In this document: piece after piece, positions 9,033 to 17,918 of the stretch
Layout of the letters: every line of letters begins with the position of its first letter
Position numbering within the stretch: position 1 is the stretch's first letter
Assembly: GCF_020982545.1 (NCBI RefSeq)
Contig: NZ_JAJKLK010000008.1
Span: forward strand, 186,001 to 250,000
DNA length: 64,000 nt
Source: Streptomyces sp. MNU76
GTDB lineage: Bacteria > Actinomycetota > Actinomycetes > Streptomycetales > Streptomycetaceae
Direction of reading: 5' to 3'
The notes under the pieces: model-generated
What the model saw: the letters and a program-made list of their open reading frames with translations, nothing else
Database searches by the model: none
Told to the model about the DNA's origin: nothing
Program-made: the position numbers and the translations under genes

Positions 9033-9230
9033 GGCGACGGCCTCCTGAATCTCTGCCCGTTCCTCGGAACTCAGGTCGCCGAGGTAGGCCTTGACCTGGG
9101 CGATCAGGCGCCGGACTCGGCGGATCCCCTCGACCGAGGTACGGCCTCGCTGCGAGCCCGGTCAACCTCTCCAACGCGGACATCAGCCGCTCACGGGTGC
9201 GCAGCAGGTCAGGGCTCCTGGCGCACGCCG
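8949..9230 (-). pseudogene. Probable C-terminal remnant of a tyrosine recombinase (frameshifted)
   Basis: Two frames here give protein-like sequence that would run together: DLLRTRERLMSALERLTG in one frame (about 9230 down to 9155), then EGIRRVRRLIAQVKAYLGDL and later AVAVVRRSRSVML in the next. The charged helical pattern directly upstream of a DUF6262-like start fits the tail of the integrase that normally precedes that gene. A stop codon and frame change make it non-functional. The family call rests on context and is tentative. Confidence 0.35.
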
Positions 9231-9314
9231 TCAGGGGACACCGACTTCGCCGTTCGCCCGATTACTCGCCCGGCTCGAGCGCCGCGGGCATGCGGTACCG
9301 CACGATCGGGCTGT

Positions 9315-9905
9315 CTCTTGTTTGAGGGCCAGCGCAGCCGGTCCTTGGCCTTGTAGTACGCCCCGGCGAAGGGCGGGAACCAGGCGGTGCCGTTGTAGAA
9401 CGGCACCGGAACCCTGGGGAAGCCGAAGCCGCGCATGGGGTTGGCCTGAGGGTGGCCGCCATGACCTGCGTGGCGCGGATGGTGCCGTGCAGGGTCTCGA
9501 CGAGGAAACCGCCCTCGGGGAGGCGGTGCAGCGCGGTGGCGGCGTTGCGTTCGTGGATCTGAGCCCCGGCGAGTTCGGCGGCCTCGGCCAGGCCATGGAC
9601 GTATGTGCCGACGTGAAGATGCGCGCTGAGCGCGTCGAGCAGGGCTCCGTGGTAGTAGTCGGAGCCCAGCTCGGCACGTAGATCGCTCTTGCTCAGCAGC
9701 GTGGTGTCGTGGCCGAAGTAGTCGGTCAGGTCGCTCTGCTTGGCCCGCATGCTCTCGAAGTGCTGCGGCTTGAACGCGACGCCCAGACGTCCTACGCGGT
9801 GGAAGCCGCAGTCGATCTGCTCCTTGACCGTCAGCTCCTCCACAGCGCTTTCGCGCCTCGGCGGGACTGATGGTGATGCCCTGGGCGCATGCTGGGGTGT
9901 CTTGT
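9315..9905 (-). pseudogene. Decayed paralogue of the FAD oxidoreductase at 5426-6709
   Basis: Pieces of the same oxidoreductase can be read in two frames. GITISPAEARKR matches the early part; then EELTVKEQIDCGFHRVGRLG through RATQVMAAT matches residues ~105-235; then the frame changes to NPMRGFGFPRVPVPFYNGT and YYKAKDRL, matching the last ~35 residues. The N-terminal FAD motif is absent, ~20 residues are lost near 9845, and ~155 residues are lost at the joint near 9448. It directly follows the HAD paralogue, preserving the order of the intact pair on the other strand. Confidence 0.85.
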
Positions 9906-9917
9906 CTGGGGCCCGGC

Positions 9918-10601
9918 TCAGCAGCCGAGCAGGGCCGGCAGGCCGGACAGGTCGGGCAGCTCGTCGAAGGGCTGGTAGTCGGCGCTGCCGCGGGCGCCCA
10001 TGGAACCGTTGTGGCCGTAGCGGTTGATCCACACGCGGCGAGCGAGGCCGAGGTCGCGGGTCGGGATGAGGTCGTACTCCCAGCCCTGGGCGACGTGGAT
10101 GACGTGGGCGGGGTCGATGTCCATCGTCTGGAAGGCGTACTCGAAGGTCTGCCGGGACGGCTTGTACGCCTTGGCCTGCTGGGCGGTGATGACATGGTCG
10201 AACTCGACGCCCATGTTGGCCAGGTTCTGGGCGATGAGGTCGTCGTCCGTGTTGGAGATGATGGCGATCTCGTACCGGGACTTCAGCGCCCGCAGGGCGG
10301 CCGGGACCTCGGGGTGGGGGCCGAAGGTGGGCACGGCCGCGACCAGGGCCTCGCCGTCGGACTGCCGGTACTCCAGGCCGTGCAGCCGCATCGCTGTTTC
10401 CAGGCTGGCGGGCAGCAGCTCGCGAAAGGGGCGGTATGCCTCCAGGACGGCGTGGAACCGCATGATGCGGAAGTCGTCGAGGAACTCGTCGACGTTCAGA
10501 CGGTCCAGGTCCAACCGGTCGGCCAGGACCTTCAGGGTGGTGGGGCCGAGCTGGAAGTCGACCAGAGTGCCGTAGGCATCGAAGGTGACGATCTGACGCA
10601 T
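9918..10601 (-). CDS. HAD-superfamily hydrolase, haloacid dehalogenase type II-like (second copy)
   Basis: A 227-residue close paralogue of the protein at 4712-5377, similar over its whole length. Motif I here is the standard FDAYGTL, with Asp9 as nucleophile; motif II is IISNTDDD, and the lysine is in AYKPS. A short insertion (HNGSMGARG) near residue 200 distinguishes it. The ATG at 10601 has AAGAGG upstream. The frame is intact even though its oxidoreductase partner downstream has decayed. It may be expressed from the ~400-bp region upstream, which carries one copy of an inverted repeat. Substrate unknown. Confidence 0.87.
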   Translation of the reverse strand: MRQIVTFDAYGTLVDFQLGPTTLKVLADRLDLDRLNVDEFLDDFRIMRFHAVLEAYRPFRELLPASLETAMRLHGLEYRQSDGEALVAAVPTFGPHPEVPAALRALKSRYEIAIISNTDDDLIAQNLANMGVEFDHVITAQQAKAYKPSRQTFEYAFQTMDIDPAHVIHVAQGWEYDLIPTRDLGLARRVWINRYGHNGSMGARGSADYQPFDELPDLSGLPALLGC

Positions 10602-10770
10602 GATATTCAACCTCTTTTCGGGCGTAAAGGGCATTCTTTTTAACGGGAGTTGCGATCTGGTCGAGTGCGGCCAGGTCGGCCGCATGGGAAGTTCAGGAGC
10701 TGCCGAGGCGTTGGGGCGGCGACCTGTCACGGCGAATGCTGATGCGATGAGCCTCTCTCCGGCTCGAGGC

Positions 10771-10870
10771 GATGCGTCAGTGAAGCACTGTGGAGAATCC
10801 GGCAACAAGGGACGTGAGGCCGCGAGATCGACCGCGTATTTTGTGCCTGTGCACAATCTCCCTGTCAGGG
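10771..10870 (+). repeat. Inverted repeat copy 1 with TTGTGC-N4-GCACAA palindrome
   Basis: About 100 bp that recur in inverted orientation at 12314-12412, with roughly nine in ten bases shared. It includes the palindrome TTGTGCCTGTGCACAA at 10841-10856. It lies in the 410-bp gap between the HAD paralogue and the PucR stop. The remaining bases of this gap (10602-10770 and 10871-11011) show no gene; the stretch near 10630 is less GC-rich and may hold the HAD promoter. Confidence 0.8.
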
Positions 10871-11011
10871 TTCCGATGTAGTTCTGCTCGGCGGCCAAGG
10901 CTGCAGTCCTCATGAAACGCATATCGCCTCTGACCGTCACGCTTCGGCTCAAGCTCCCTCGGTCGCGGCCCCGGCCCGGTTGTCGCCCCGGCCCGTCCAA
11001 CGATCGGTGGA

Positions 11012-12229
11012 TCAGGACATCGTCGCCCGGAAGCGGGCGCCGGCGTCCGTCTCCAGCCAGGCCAGGGCGAGGACCAGCCGGGCGGCCTCGTTCGGTCGGG
11101 ACAGCTTCAGCCCGGTCGCCTCTTCCGCGGCCTGCAGGCGATTGCCCACCGTGTTCCGGTGACGGTAGGTGCGTGCGGCCACCTCGGCGACAGAGCCCAG
11201 GTCGAGGTACCAGCGCAGGGTCTCTACGATGCTGTCGCGGTCGCGCAGCCTGAGCAGTGGGCGCAGCACGTCGGCGGCCATCGCACCGGTGAGCTCCTCC
11301 TGCGTCGACATGATCGCCCCGATCCAGTGGCCCTCCACGTGCCGTACTCCGGGCTGCGCGGAGCTGCGGATCGCGGCACGTGCGAACCGGATGCCCCGCG
11401 CCGTCAGCGCCAGCCCTGGGACTTCCGCGACGCCGCAGCGCCACGGGGCGAACGGCCGGAGCATGGCAAGCATGGCCTCTTCATCGCACCGTCCGTGACC
11501 GATGATGCCGAGGAGCTCGTCGCCCATCCATCCGAAGTGACGTACCAGTCCGCCCCGACGCAGCGCATCGTCGACCTGGGACACAGCCGGGTCCCCGGTA
11601 GGAACGGATTCGACCACGACCACGGTCAGGGCGACGTTCTCGGAGAAGCCCAGCAACGTGGAGGCCTCGGCGACGGTGGAGGGATCCTGCTCCCCTTCCA
11701 GGACCAGGCGGCTGAAGGCTCGGTTGCGCACCTCCGTACGACGGCTCGCCAGGTCGCGCTCGGTGCGGCGGTAGGCGTCGACGACCTCGACGCTGTTGGC
11801 GTCCGTCGCCTCCCAGACGCGGATCAGCCCGTCGAGGAAGTCGGGATCGGCGCTGATGCCACGTGCTCGCCCCTCTGCGAGCACGGCCTCCCACAGGGTC
11901 CTGAGGTCCAGCTGGAAGGAGTGCATCAGAGCGGTCAGGGGAAAAGCCTGCTCCGCTCGCTCGCGTCCCACGTCCTCGGTGGCGCGCGAGACGGTCCGGG
12001 GCACGGGATCGCCGGCGAGCCGGGTCAGGGCGAGTTCGAGGGTTCGTCGCATCCCCTCCCTTTTCCGGACCGGGTCCCAGTCCACCGACGCGTAGGCAGG
12101 CTCCTCGGCTTCCAGCTGTTCGAGAGCGCGAGAGGTCAGTTCGTCGAGCCGCTCATCGAGGAGCCGGCGCGCGATCGCCTGCACGGCGTCGTGGCGGGCC
12201 CGGCCCTGACGGCGTCCCGGCCCGCTCAC
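11012..12229 (-). CDS. PucR/CdaR-family transcriptional regulator
   Basis: A 405-residue regulator. The last ~60 residues form the PucR-type helix-turn-helix (SVAEVAARTYRHRNTVGNRLQAAEEATG), preceded by a GGDEF-like middle domain and an N-terminal helical sensory part. Such proteins respond to purines, sugars or other catabolic substrates and usually control neighbouring genes. It lies between the HAD/oxidoreductase relic and the divergent kinase-aminotransferase fusion, and is bracketed by two inverted repeats carrying identical palindrome arms, which are candidate binding sites. I chose the GTG at 12229. The ligand is unknown. Confidence 0.88.
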   Translation of the reverse strand: MSGPGRRQGRARHDAVQAIARRLLDERLDELTSRALEQLEAEEPAYASVDWDPVRKREGMRRTLELALTRLAGDPVPRTVSRATEDVGRERAEQAFPLTALMHSFQLDLRTLWEAVLAEGRARGISADPDFLDGLIRVWEATDANSVEVVDAYRRTERDLASRRTEVRNRAFSRLVLEGEQDPSTVAEASTLLGFSENVALTVVVVESVPTGDPAVSQVDDALRRGGLVRHFGWMGDELLGIIGHGRCDEEAMLAMLRPFAPWRCGVAEVPGLALTARGIRFARAAIRSSAQPGVRHVEGHWIGAIMSTQEELTGAMAADVLRPLLRLRDRDSIVETLRWYLDLGSVAEVAARTYRHRNTVGNRLQAAEEATGLKLSRPNEAARLVLALAWLETDAGARFRATMS

Positions 12230-12313
12230 GAGGACCGCCTCTCCCGGCGACAGCCGTCACCGCACGGATCCGGGGCCGTTTCCGGGTGATGGCGCTGCAA
12301 TGCCGGTGGGGCT

Positions 12314-12412
12314 CCCTGGCAGTAATTGTGCACAGGCACAAAATACGGGGTCGATCTCGCGGCCTCGCGTCCCTTGTGGCCGGATTCTCCGCGGTGTTTC
12401 ATCTGACGCATC
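12314..12412 (-). repeat. Inverted repeat copy 2 with TTGTGC-N4-GCACAA palindrome
   Basis: The second copy of the ~100-bp repeat, 85 bases upstream of the PucR start and ~430 upstream of the divergent fusion gene. The palindrome TTGTGCACAGGCACAA is at 12326-12341. As the copy nearest a regulator start, it is the better candidate operator, possibly for autoregulation. Confidence 0.8.
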
Positions 12413-12844
12413 ACCTGAAGAAAGCTCGTGACATGGGCGCCGCGTCCCCCGGGTCAGTGTCGGCGGTTCGCCAGGCGCAGCGGGATCGCGATCACCCAGG
12501 ACTTCCCCCAGAGACTACGCCGAGCTCAAGGCGAGGGCCGATGACCATGAGGAGACCGTTGGAACCCGCCGCGGCCCTCCGCCTTTGACGGACGGCCCAC
12601 CTCGGACCTGATCGCCCGACCAGGTGCTGAAGCGCGTCCTGGCCCGGGCCCCTGCGGCCGTCGGAGTGGGGCATCGAGGGGAAGGACCGAACGGGGGAGT
12701 TCGCTCTGGGCCTGTCGGTCGCCGACTTGGCCGAAGTCTGCGCAGCCCGTACAGCGATCGAGACACAGCCGCGGCAGCCCTGCCTGTCACCCCTCCCGGG
12801 AACCGCGATCGATCGCGACCTGACGACGAGAGAGAGAACGACCG
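12413..12844. other. Long upstream region of the fusion gene, no convincing gene
   Basis: No supported reading frame spans this 430-base stretch. A short + strand segment near 12500-12550 reads YAELKARADDHEETVGT, which looks like coding sequence but is soon closed by a stop, so it may be a relic. The promoter of the fusion gene should lie here; I could not place it with confidence. GAGAGAGA precedes the ATG at 12845. Confidence 0.4.
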
Positions 12845-15800
12845 ATGACCTCAGCGTCCACCACCGGCCAGGACGGAACGACCGTCCCCGGTCACAACGG
12901 CCAACTGCCGGGCTCGCTCATCGATCACGTGCTGCGGCAGTCCTTCGGACTCGAGGGATATGTCCAGCATCCACTGGGAGGGGAGATCGACCAGAACGTC
13001 CGGATCGCCGGCGACGACGGCATGCGCTACTTCGTACGGGTCACCCGCGCGGAGCCGGACTCGGCCGACGTCCTCTGGCAGAACTCGCTCTTCCAGCATC
13101 TGGCCGCCACCGTTCCCGACCTTCCGGTGCCACGGCTGGTCCCGACACGCGAGGGGAAGTTCCTTGCCGCCGTCGTCCACGAGGGCCGAACGCACGTGGT
13201 TCGCGTGATGAGCTGGCTCGAGGGCCGGGTCCTGGCGGAACTCGACGACCACCCCGCGGCGCTTCTACGTCAACTGGGAGAAGCCGCCGGGCGGCTGAGC
13301 CTCGGACTCTCCAGCATGGAGCCACCGGTGGGCCTGGAACCGCACGACTGGGACATGCGCCGGGCCGCTGAGATCGTCGAGGCGTCGCTGCACGCCGTAC
13401 AGGATGCGGACCGGCGGGAGTCGGTGTGCACGATCATGGGCTGGTACGACGATCTCCTGCCGGCATGGGACCGACTGCCGCGGAGCGTCGTACACCAGGA
13501 TCTCAATGACGCCAACGTCCTGGCCGACGCCGACGCGCACGGGGCGCTGCGGATCTCGGGCATCGTCGACCTGGGCGACTCGCTCTACAGCGTGCGCGCG
13601 GCGGAGGTGGCGATCGCGGCGGGCTACGCCATGGTCCGCAAGGCCGACCCGCTCGCTGCGGCGGCCGAAGTCGTGGCCGGCTTCCACTCGGTGCTCCCCC
13701 TCACGGCTGAGGAACTGGCGGCTGTCTATCCGTTGGCGGCCGCCCGGCTGTGCATGAACGCCGTGACGTGGACGCGCCGGGTCGCCGAGAGCGACACGCC
13801 GTACGGGCGGACCCGCATGCAACACACCTGGCCCGCGATCAGGCAGGTCGCCGAGGTCTGCCCCGACGTCGCCGAGGCGACGTTCCCGGTCGCGTGCGGG
13901 CTCCCCCCGACGCGGGAGCAGCGGGGTCTGGAAGAGGTCCTGGCAGAGGCGGCCCGAGACGGTGCCCCGTACGCACCGGCCCTCCAGCCGCTCGACCTGC
14001 GACCCGCAAGTGATCTCTTCGACGAAGTCGACTGGCACGACGCCAGGGTGGTGCGGGCGAGCATCGACGATGTCCTCGACGGGCGACAGCGACGGGGCTA
14101 TGTGCCCCACCTCAGCGCATCGCTGCTCCTGGGGGGCCGACGCCGTCCGGGAGCCGACGAGCCCGCGACGGTCCAGGTCGGCGGCTCGCTGATCCTGGCA
14201 GACGCCGAGGAGGTTGCCAGCCCGCTGTCCGGAGTCGTCGAAGCCCGCGGTGGCGCCGGGATGCCGTTGGTGCTGCGACATGCGGTCGAGGGGCTGGAGT
14301 TCTGGACGTGCTGGTGGGGACTCGACCACACGCCGCCCGTCGCGGCGACGGTCCCGGCCGGGGCGCTGTTGGGACGCGTCGGCGCGAGCGACGAGAAGGA
14401 CCCGCTCGGGCCCTGCGTCCAGGTGCAGGTCCACCGCACCGCGCGGATGGCCACGTGGCCGCCGCCTCGTGTCGTGCCGCCTTCCGCACGGCAGGTGTGG
14501 AGCCACCTGTCACCCGACCCCGCCCGGCTCCTCGGATTCACCCAATCCCCCACCGCGGTCCCCACCATTGACGACGTCGTCTCAGTGCGCCGTCGCCACA
14601 TCGCTCGTTCCCAGCGCAACTACTACCGCACCCCGATGAACCTCGTGCGTGGGCGGGACGTGTGGTTCCACGACGAGAACGGCCTGGCTTATCTGGACTC
14701 GTTGAACAACGTCACCCACGTCGGCCATGCCGAGCCACGGGTGACGGCCGCCGCCACCCGACAGCTGCGCAAGCTCAACACCAACAGCCGTTTCGTCTAC
14801 CCGCAGATCGCCAGTTACGTGCAGAAGCTGGTAGCCACCCTGCCCGACCCGCTCGAGGTCGTCTTCCTCGTGTGCACCGGCAGCGAGGCGAACGACCTGG
14901 CGCTGCGGATCGCCCGCCAGGTGACAGGGCGCCGGCACATCGTCAACATCGACGGCGCGTACCACGGAAACACCGGCGTGGTGACCGGGATCAGCCCGAA
15001 CCGTTACAAGGGCCCCGGCGGCGCCGGGGCACCCGCGACCACCCACGAGGTCGTCATCCCCGACCGCTACCGCAGCACCTACGGGTACGACGACGCGGAC
15101 GCCGGAGCCAAGTATGCGCGCGACGCCGCCGCTGTCATCGAGCGGATCACGGCCGACGGCCGACCCCCGGCCACCTTCATCGCCGAGTCCCTGATGGGAT
15201 CGGGTGGGAACATCGTGTTCCCCGACGGCTACCTCGACGGCGTGTTCACCGCTGCCAGGCGGGCGGGCGCCCTGTGCATCTCCGACGAGGTCCAGGTCGG
15301 CGTCGGACGACTCGGGCCCTGGTGGGGTTTCGAGCTCCAGGGGGTGGTCCCGGACATCGTCACGATGGGCAAGCCGCTCGGGAACGGGCATCCCCTCGCG
15401 GCGGTGGTCACGACCCGGGAGATCGCCGACGCGTTCGACACGGGCATGAAGTACTTCAACACCTTCGGTGGCAACCCGGTCTCCTGCGCGATCGGCGAGG
15501 CCGTGCTCGACATCGTCGAGCAGGACGGGCTGAGGGAGAACGCCGTGAGCGTGGGCGGGTACTTCGCCCAGTCGCTGCGAGAACTCCAACAGCGCCAACC
15601 GCTCATCGGTGACGTACGGGCGGAAGGGCTCTACCTCGGCGTCGAACTGGTCCGCAACCGCACCACCAAGATGCCGGCCACCGAGCAGGTCTTCATGGTC
15701 ACCGAGCTCATGAAGGAGCGAGGCGTCATCGTCTTCCCCAATGGCGTGCACGACAACGTACTGAAGATCAAACCGCCCATGACCTTCCGTCGCGAGCACG

Positions 15801-15871
15801 TGGATCTCTACGTCGACGTGCTGGACGAGGTCCTGTCCCTGCCCGAGCTGCGCTCGGCCGTTCAGTCCTGA
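12845..15871 (+). CDS. Fused kinase / M23-like domain / phospholyase-type class III aminotransferase
   Basis: A 1008-residue fusion. Residues ~20-340 are an aminoglycoside-phosphotransferase-like kinase with HQDLNDAN (His217, Asp219, Asn224) and the metal-binding DLGD. Residues ~400-550 resemble a peptidase M23/lipoyl-type beta domain. Residues ~590-1008 are a class III aminotransferase with TGSEANDLALR, ISDEVQVGVGR and the PLP lysine Lys843 in MGKPLGNGHPLAAVVTT. That last segment closely matches ethanolamine-phosphate and phosphohydroxylysine phospholyases. Kinase plus phospholyase in one chain suggests phosphorylation of an amino alcohol followed by elimination of phosphate and ammonia to give an aldehyde. 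The substrate is inferred. The PucR gene divergent to it may regulate it. Confidence 0.88.
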   Translation: MTSASTTGQDGTTVPGHNGQLPGSLIDHVLRQSFGLEGYVQHPLGGEIDQNVRIAGDDGMRYFVRVTRAEPDSADVLWQNSLFQHLAATVPDLPVPRLVPTREGKFLAAVVHEGRTHVVRVMSWLEGRVLAELDDHPAALLRQLGEAAGRLSLGLSSMEPPVGLEPHDWDMRRAAEIVEASLHAVQDADRRESVCTIMGWYDDLLPAWDRLPRSVVHQDLNDANVLADADAHGALRISGIVDLGDSLYSVRAAEVAIAAGYAMVRKADPLAAAAEVVAGFHSVLPLTAEELAAVYPLAAARLCMNAVTWTRRVAESDTPYGRTRMQHTWPAIRQVAEVCPDVAEATFPVACGLPPTREQRGLEEVLAEAARDGAPYAPALQPLDLRPASDLFDEVDWHDARVVRASIDDVLDGRQRRGYVPHLSASLLLGGRRRPGADEPATVQVGGSLILADAEEVASPLSGVVEARGGAGMPLVLRHAVEGLEFWTCWWGLDHTPPVAATVPAGALLGRVGASDEKDPLGPCVQVQVHRTARMATWPPPRVVPPSARQVWSHLSPDPARLLGFTQSPTAVPTIDDVVSVRRRHIARSQRNYYRTPMNLVRGRDVWFHDENGLAYLDSLNNVTHVGHAEPRVTAAATRQLRKLNTNSRFVYPQIASYVQKLVATLPDPLEVVFLVCTGSEANDLALRIARQVTGRRHIVNIDGAYHGNTGVVTGISPNRYKGPGGAGAPATTHEVVIPDRYRSTYGYDDADAGAKYARDAAAVIERITADGRPPATFIAESLMGSGGNIVFPDGYLDGVFTAARRAGALCISDEVQVGVGRLGPWWGFELQGVVPDIVTMGKPLGNGHPLAAVVTTREIADAFDTGMKYFNTFGGNPVSCAIGEAVLDIVEQDGLRENAVSVGGYFAQSLRELQQRQPLIGDVRAEGLYLGVELVRNRTTKMPATEQVFMVTELMKERGVIVFPNGVHDNVLKIKPPMTFRREHVDLYVDVLDEVLSLPELRSAVQS

Positions 15872-15961
15872 GACGGGCAACCGTCTACTGAGGCAGTGCA
15901 CGAGAGTGGCCCACGAGCCAAAGGGCCCGCGTCTCGTCGCCAAGGGGCACGCTCCGTTACT

Positions 15962-15988
15962 GCGCCCGCTCGGCGCTGCGCCGGGCGC
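15962..15988 (+). terminator. Possible hairpin after the fusion gene
   Basis: GCGCCCG and its complement CGGGCGC pair over a 13-base loop about 90 bases past the stop. The rest of the 307-base gap up to the MFS start at 16179 shows no gene. The hairpin is short, so the call is weak. Confidence 0.35.
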
Positions 15989-16178
15989 GCGGGCTCCGTT
16001 GGCAGGACCTACCCGCAGCTCCGGTGGATAGTGGTCGTCGGCCGTGTCATGGCTGCCTCGCCCGTGGCGGGTGAGGCGCCGCCACGGCTTCTGAGCTGCG
16101 ATGGAGAGTGTGGAACGGTCGTCGTCCGAGGGCGGCGGTGGCGTTCCGGACCCACTCGGTCTCGGCGAGGAGGACACC

Positions 16179-17888
16179 GTGAAGCAGTGGCGGGCTCTGA
16201 TCGTCCTCGGGACGGCGCAGTTCCTGATGGTGCTGGACACGTCCGTCATGAACGTCTCGATCAGTCAACTGGTCGAGGACTTCGACACCGAGGTCACCGC
16301 CATCCAAGCCGTCATCACGCTGTACGCCCTGGTCATGGCTGCCTTCATGATCATCGGAGGGAGACTGGGCGACATCTTCGGCCGCCGTCGGCTCTTCTTC
16401 CTCGGGCTCGTGGTCTACGGCACCGGCTCGGCCCTGACCGCCGTCGCGCCCACCCTGTGGGTCCTCGCCCTCGGCTGGTCGGTCATCGAGGGCCTCGGCG
16501 CCGCGATGGTGCTGCCGGCCATGGCCGCCCTCGTCGCCGAGTCCTACCGGGGCCGGGACCGGGCTGTCGCCTACGGCGTCATCGGCGGACTGGCCGGGGC
16601 CGGTATCGCCGTCGGCCCGCTGCTCGGCGGCTGGGTGACGACGTACCTCACCTGGAGACTGGTCTTCGCCGGCGAGGTCGTGGTCGTCCTGGCCGTCCTG
16701 TGCTTCCGCCGGGCGATCACCGAAGCACCCCGGACCGGGCCCCGGCCCTCGATGGACGGGGTCGGCGCCGCGCTGTCGGCGGCGGGCCTCGGTCTCGGCG
16801 TGCTCGCTGTGCTGCAGAGCAGCACCTGGGGCTGGGTGCAGCCCCGCAACCCGCCGTTCACCGTCATGGGCTTCGCCCCGACCCTCTTCGTCGTCGGTGC
16901 GGGGGTGCTGGTCCTGGCCGCCTTCGCGCGCTGGGAGCGCCGACGCACGGCCCGTGGCAGCGAACCCCTGGTCCACCTGCCCCTCCTGCACCGGCCCCCG
17001 CTGCGCTCGGGTCTGCTGGCCCTGCTCGGCCAGAACCTGATCCTGCTCGGGCTGTTCTTCACCATCCCGCTCTACCTCCAGGTCGTGCAGGGTTTCGACG
17101 CCTTCCAGACCGGACTCCGGTTGCTCCCCGTGTCCGTCGCCATGCTCGCCGCCTCCCTGGTGGCCTCCCGGCTGGGCCGGCGGGCCGGACCGCGCCGGGT
17201 GGTACGGCTGGCGCTGGCGACCCTGGCCGGGGCCATCGTGTGGCTGCTGTCCACCATCGACCCCGTCATCGACGACACCCAGTTCGCGCTCGCCATGGCA
17301 CTGCTCGGCATCGGCATGGGGCTGCTCGCCTCACAGCTGGGCAACGTGGTGCAGTCCAGCGCGGGCGAGGAGGAACGCAGCGAGGTCGGCGGTCTGCAGT
17401 TCACGGCCCAGAACCTGGGCTCCGCCCTCGGCACCGCGCTCATCGGATCGCTGCTCGTCGGCGCCCTGGCCCAGGCCGTCACCTCACAGGTCGAGGACGA
17501 CCCGGCGCTGTCGCAGGAGGCCAGGCAGCAGACGGGTGTCGCGCTCGAGGCCGGGATCAGCTTCGTCCCCACCGACCAGGTGCGTACGGCGGCCGAGCGC
17601 GCCGGGCTGCCGCCGGCCGAGGTCGACGCCCTGGCCGACTCCTATGCCTCGGCCCAGCTGGACGGCCTGAAGGCGGCGATCCTCGCCACCGGAGGCATCA
17701 CCCTAGCCGCGTTCCTGGTCACCCCAGGCCTGCCGGGCGGACGGTCGGACCGTCCGGCAGCACCTGGAACCGGCCGTCCGGTACCTCCGGGAACGGACCG
17801 GGAGACGCCACCGGTGCCGGACCGGTCCCAGCCGCGTGGCACCGGCACCCGGGGCGACCCGGCCGCCCCGCGCCGCTCGGAACACTGA
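16179..17888 (+). CDS. MFS transporter, DHA2 (EmrB/QacA) family
   Basis: A 569-residue, 14-helix drug:H+ antiporter. Helix 1 carries FLMVLDTSVMNVSI, and motif A is GGRLGDIFGRR, complete with its aspartate. A further helix carries a GLAGAGIAVGPLLGG stretch like motif C of exporters. The C-terminal ~55 residues are a Pro/Arg-rich cytoplasmic tail. I prefer the GTG at 16179 because GGAGG lies just upstream; an in-frame ATG at 16101 would add 26 polar residues. It probably exports small hydrophobic compounds. It is the first of a short group of membrane-protein genes; the next starts 30 bases later. Confidence 0.9.
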   Translation: MKQWRALIVLGTAQFLMVLDTSVMNVSISQLVEDFDTEVTAIQAVITLYALVMAAFMIIGGRLGDIFGRRRLFFLGLVVYGTGSALTAVAPTLWVLALGWSVIEGLGAAMVLPAMAALVAESYRGRDRAVAYGVIGGLAGAGIAVGPLLGGWVTTYLTWRLVFAGEVVVVLAVLCFRRAITEAPRTGPRPSMDGVGAALSAAGLGLGVLAVLQSSTWGWVQPRNPPFTVMGFAPTLFVVGAGVLVLAAFARWERRRTARGSEPLVHLPLLHRPPLRSGLLALLGQNLILLGLFFTIPLYLQVVQGFDAFQTGLRLLPVSVAMLAASLVASRLGRRAGPRRVVRLALATLAGAIVWLLSTIDPVIDDTQFALAMALLGIGMGLLASQLGNVVQSSAGEEERSEVGGLQFTAQNLGSALGTALIGSLLVGALAQAVTSQVEDDPALSQEARQQTGVALEAGISFVPTDQVRTAAERAGLPPAEVDALADSYASAQLDGLKAAILATGGITLAAFLVTPGLPGGRSDRPAAPGTGRPVPPGTDRETPPVPDRSQPRGTGTRGDPAAPRRSEH

Positions 17889-17918
17889 ATCGGCCGGCGT
17901 CGAGAGGAGGTGGGGACG

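Noticed and set aside
9918..11444. A 508-codon frame fusing PucR-antisense sequence to the HAD paralogue
   Set aside because: The HAD domain starts cleanly at the ATG at 10601 with a ribosome site; upstream residues come from intergenic and out-of-frame PucR sequence.
12326..12414. A short - strand ORF starting MMRQMKH that resembles a + strand ORF near 10781
   Set aside because: The similarity comes from the inverted DNA repeat itself; both frames are short, poorly supported and better explained as non-coding.
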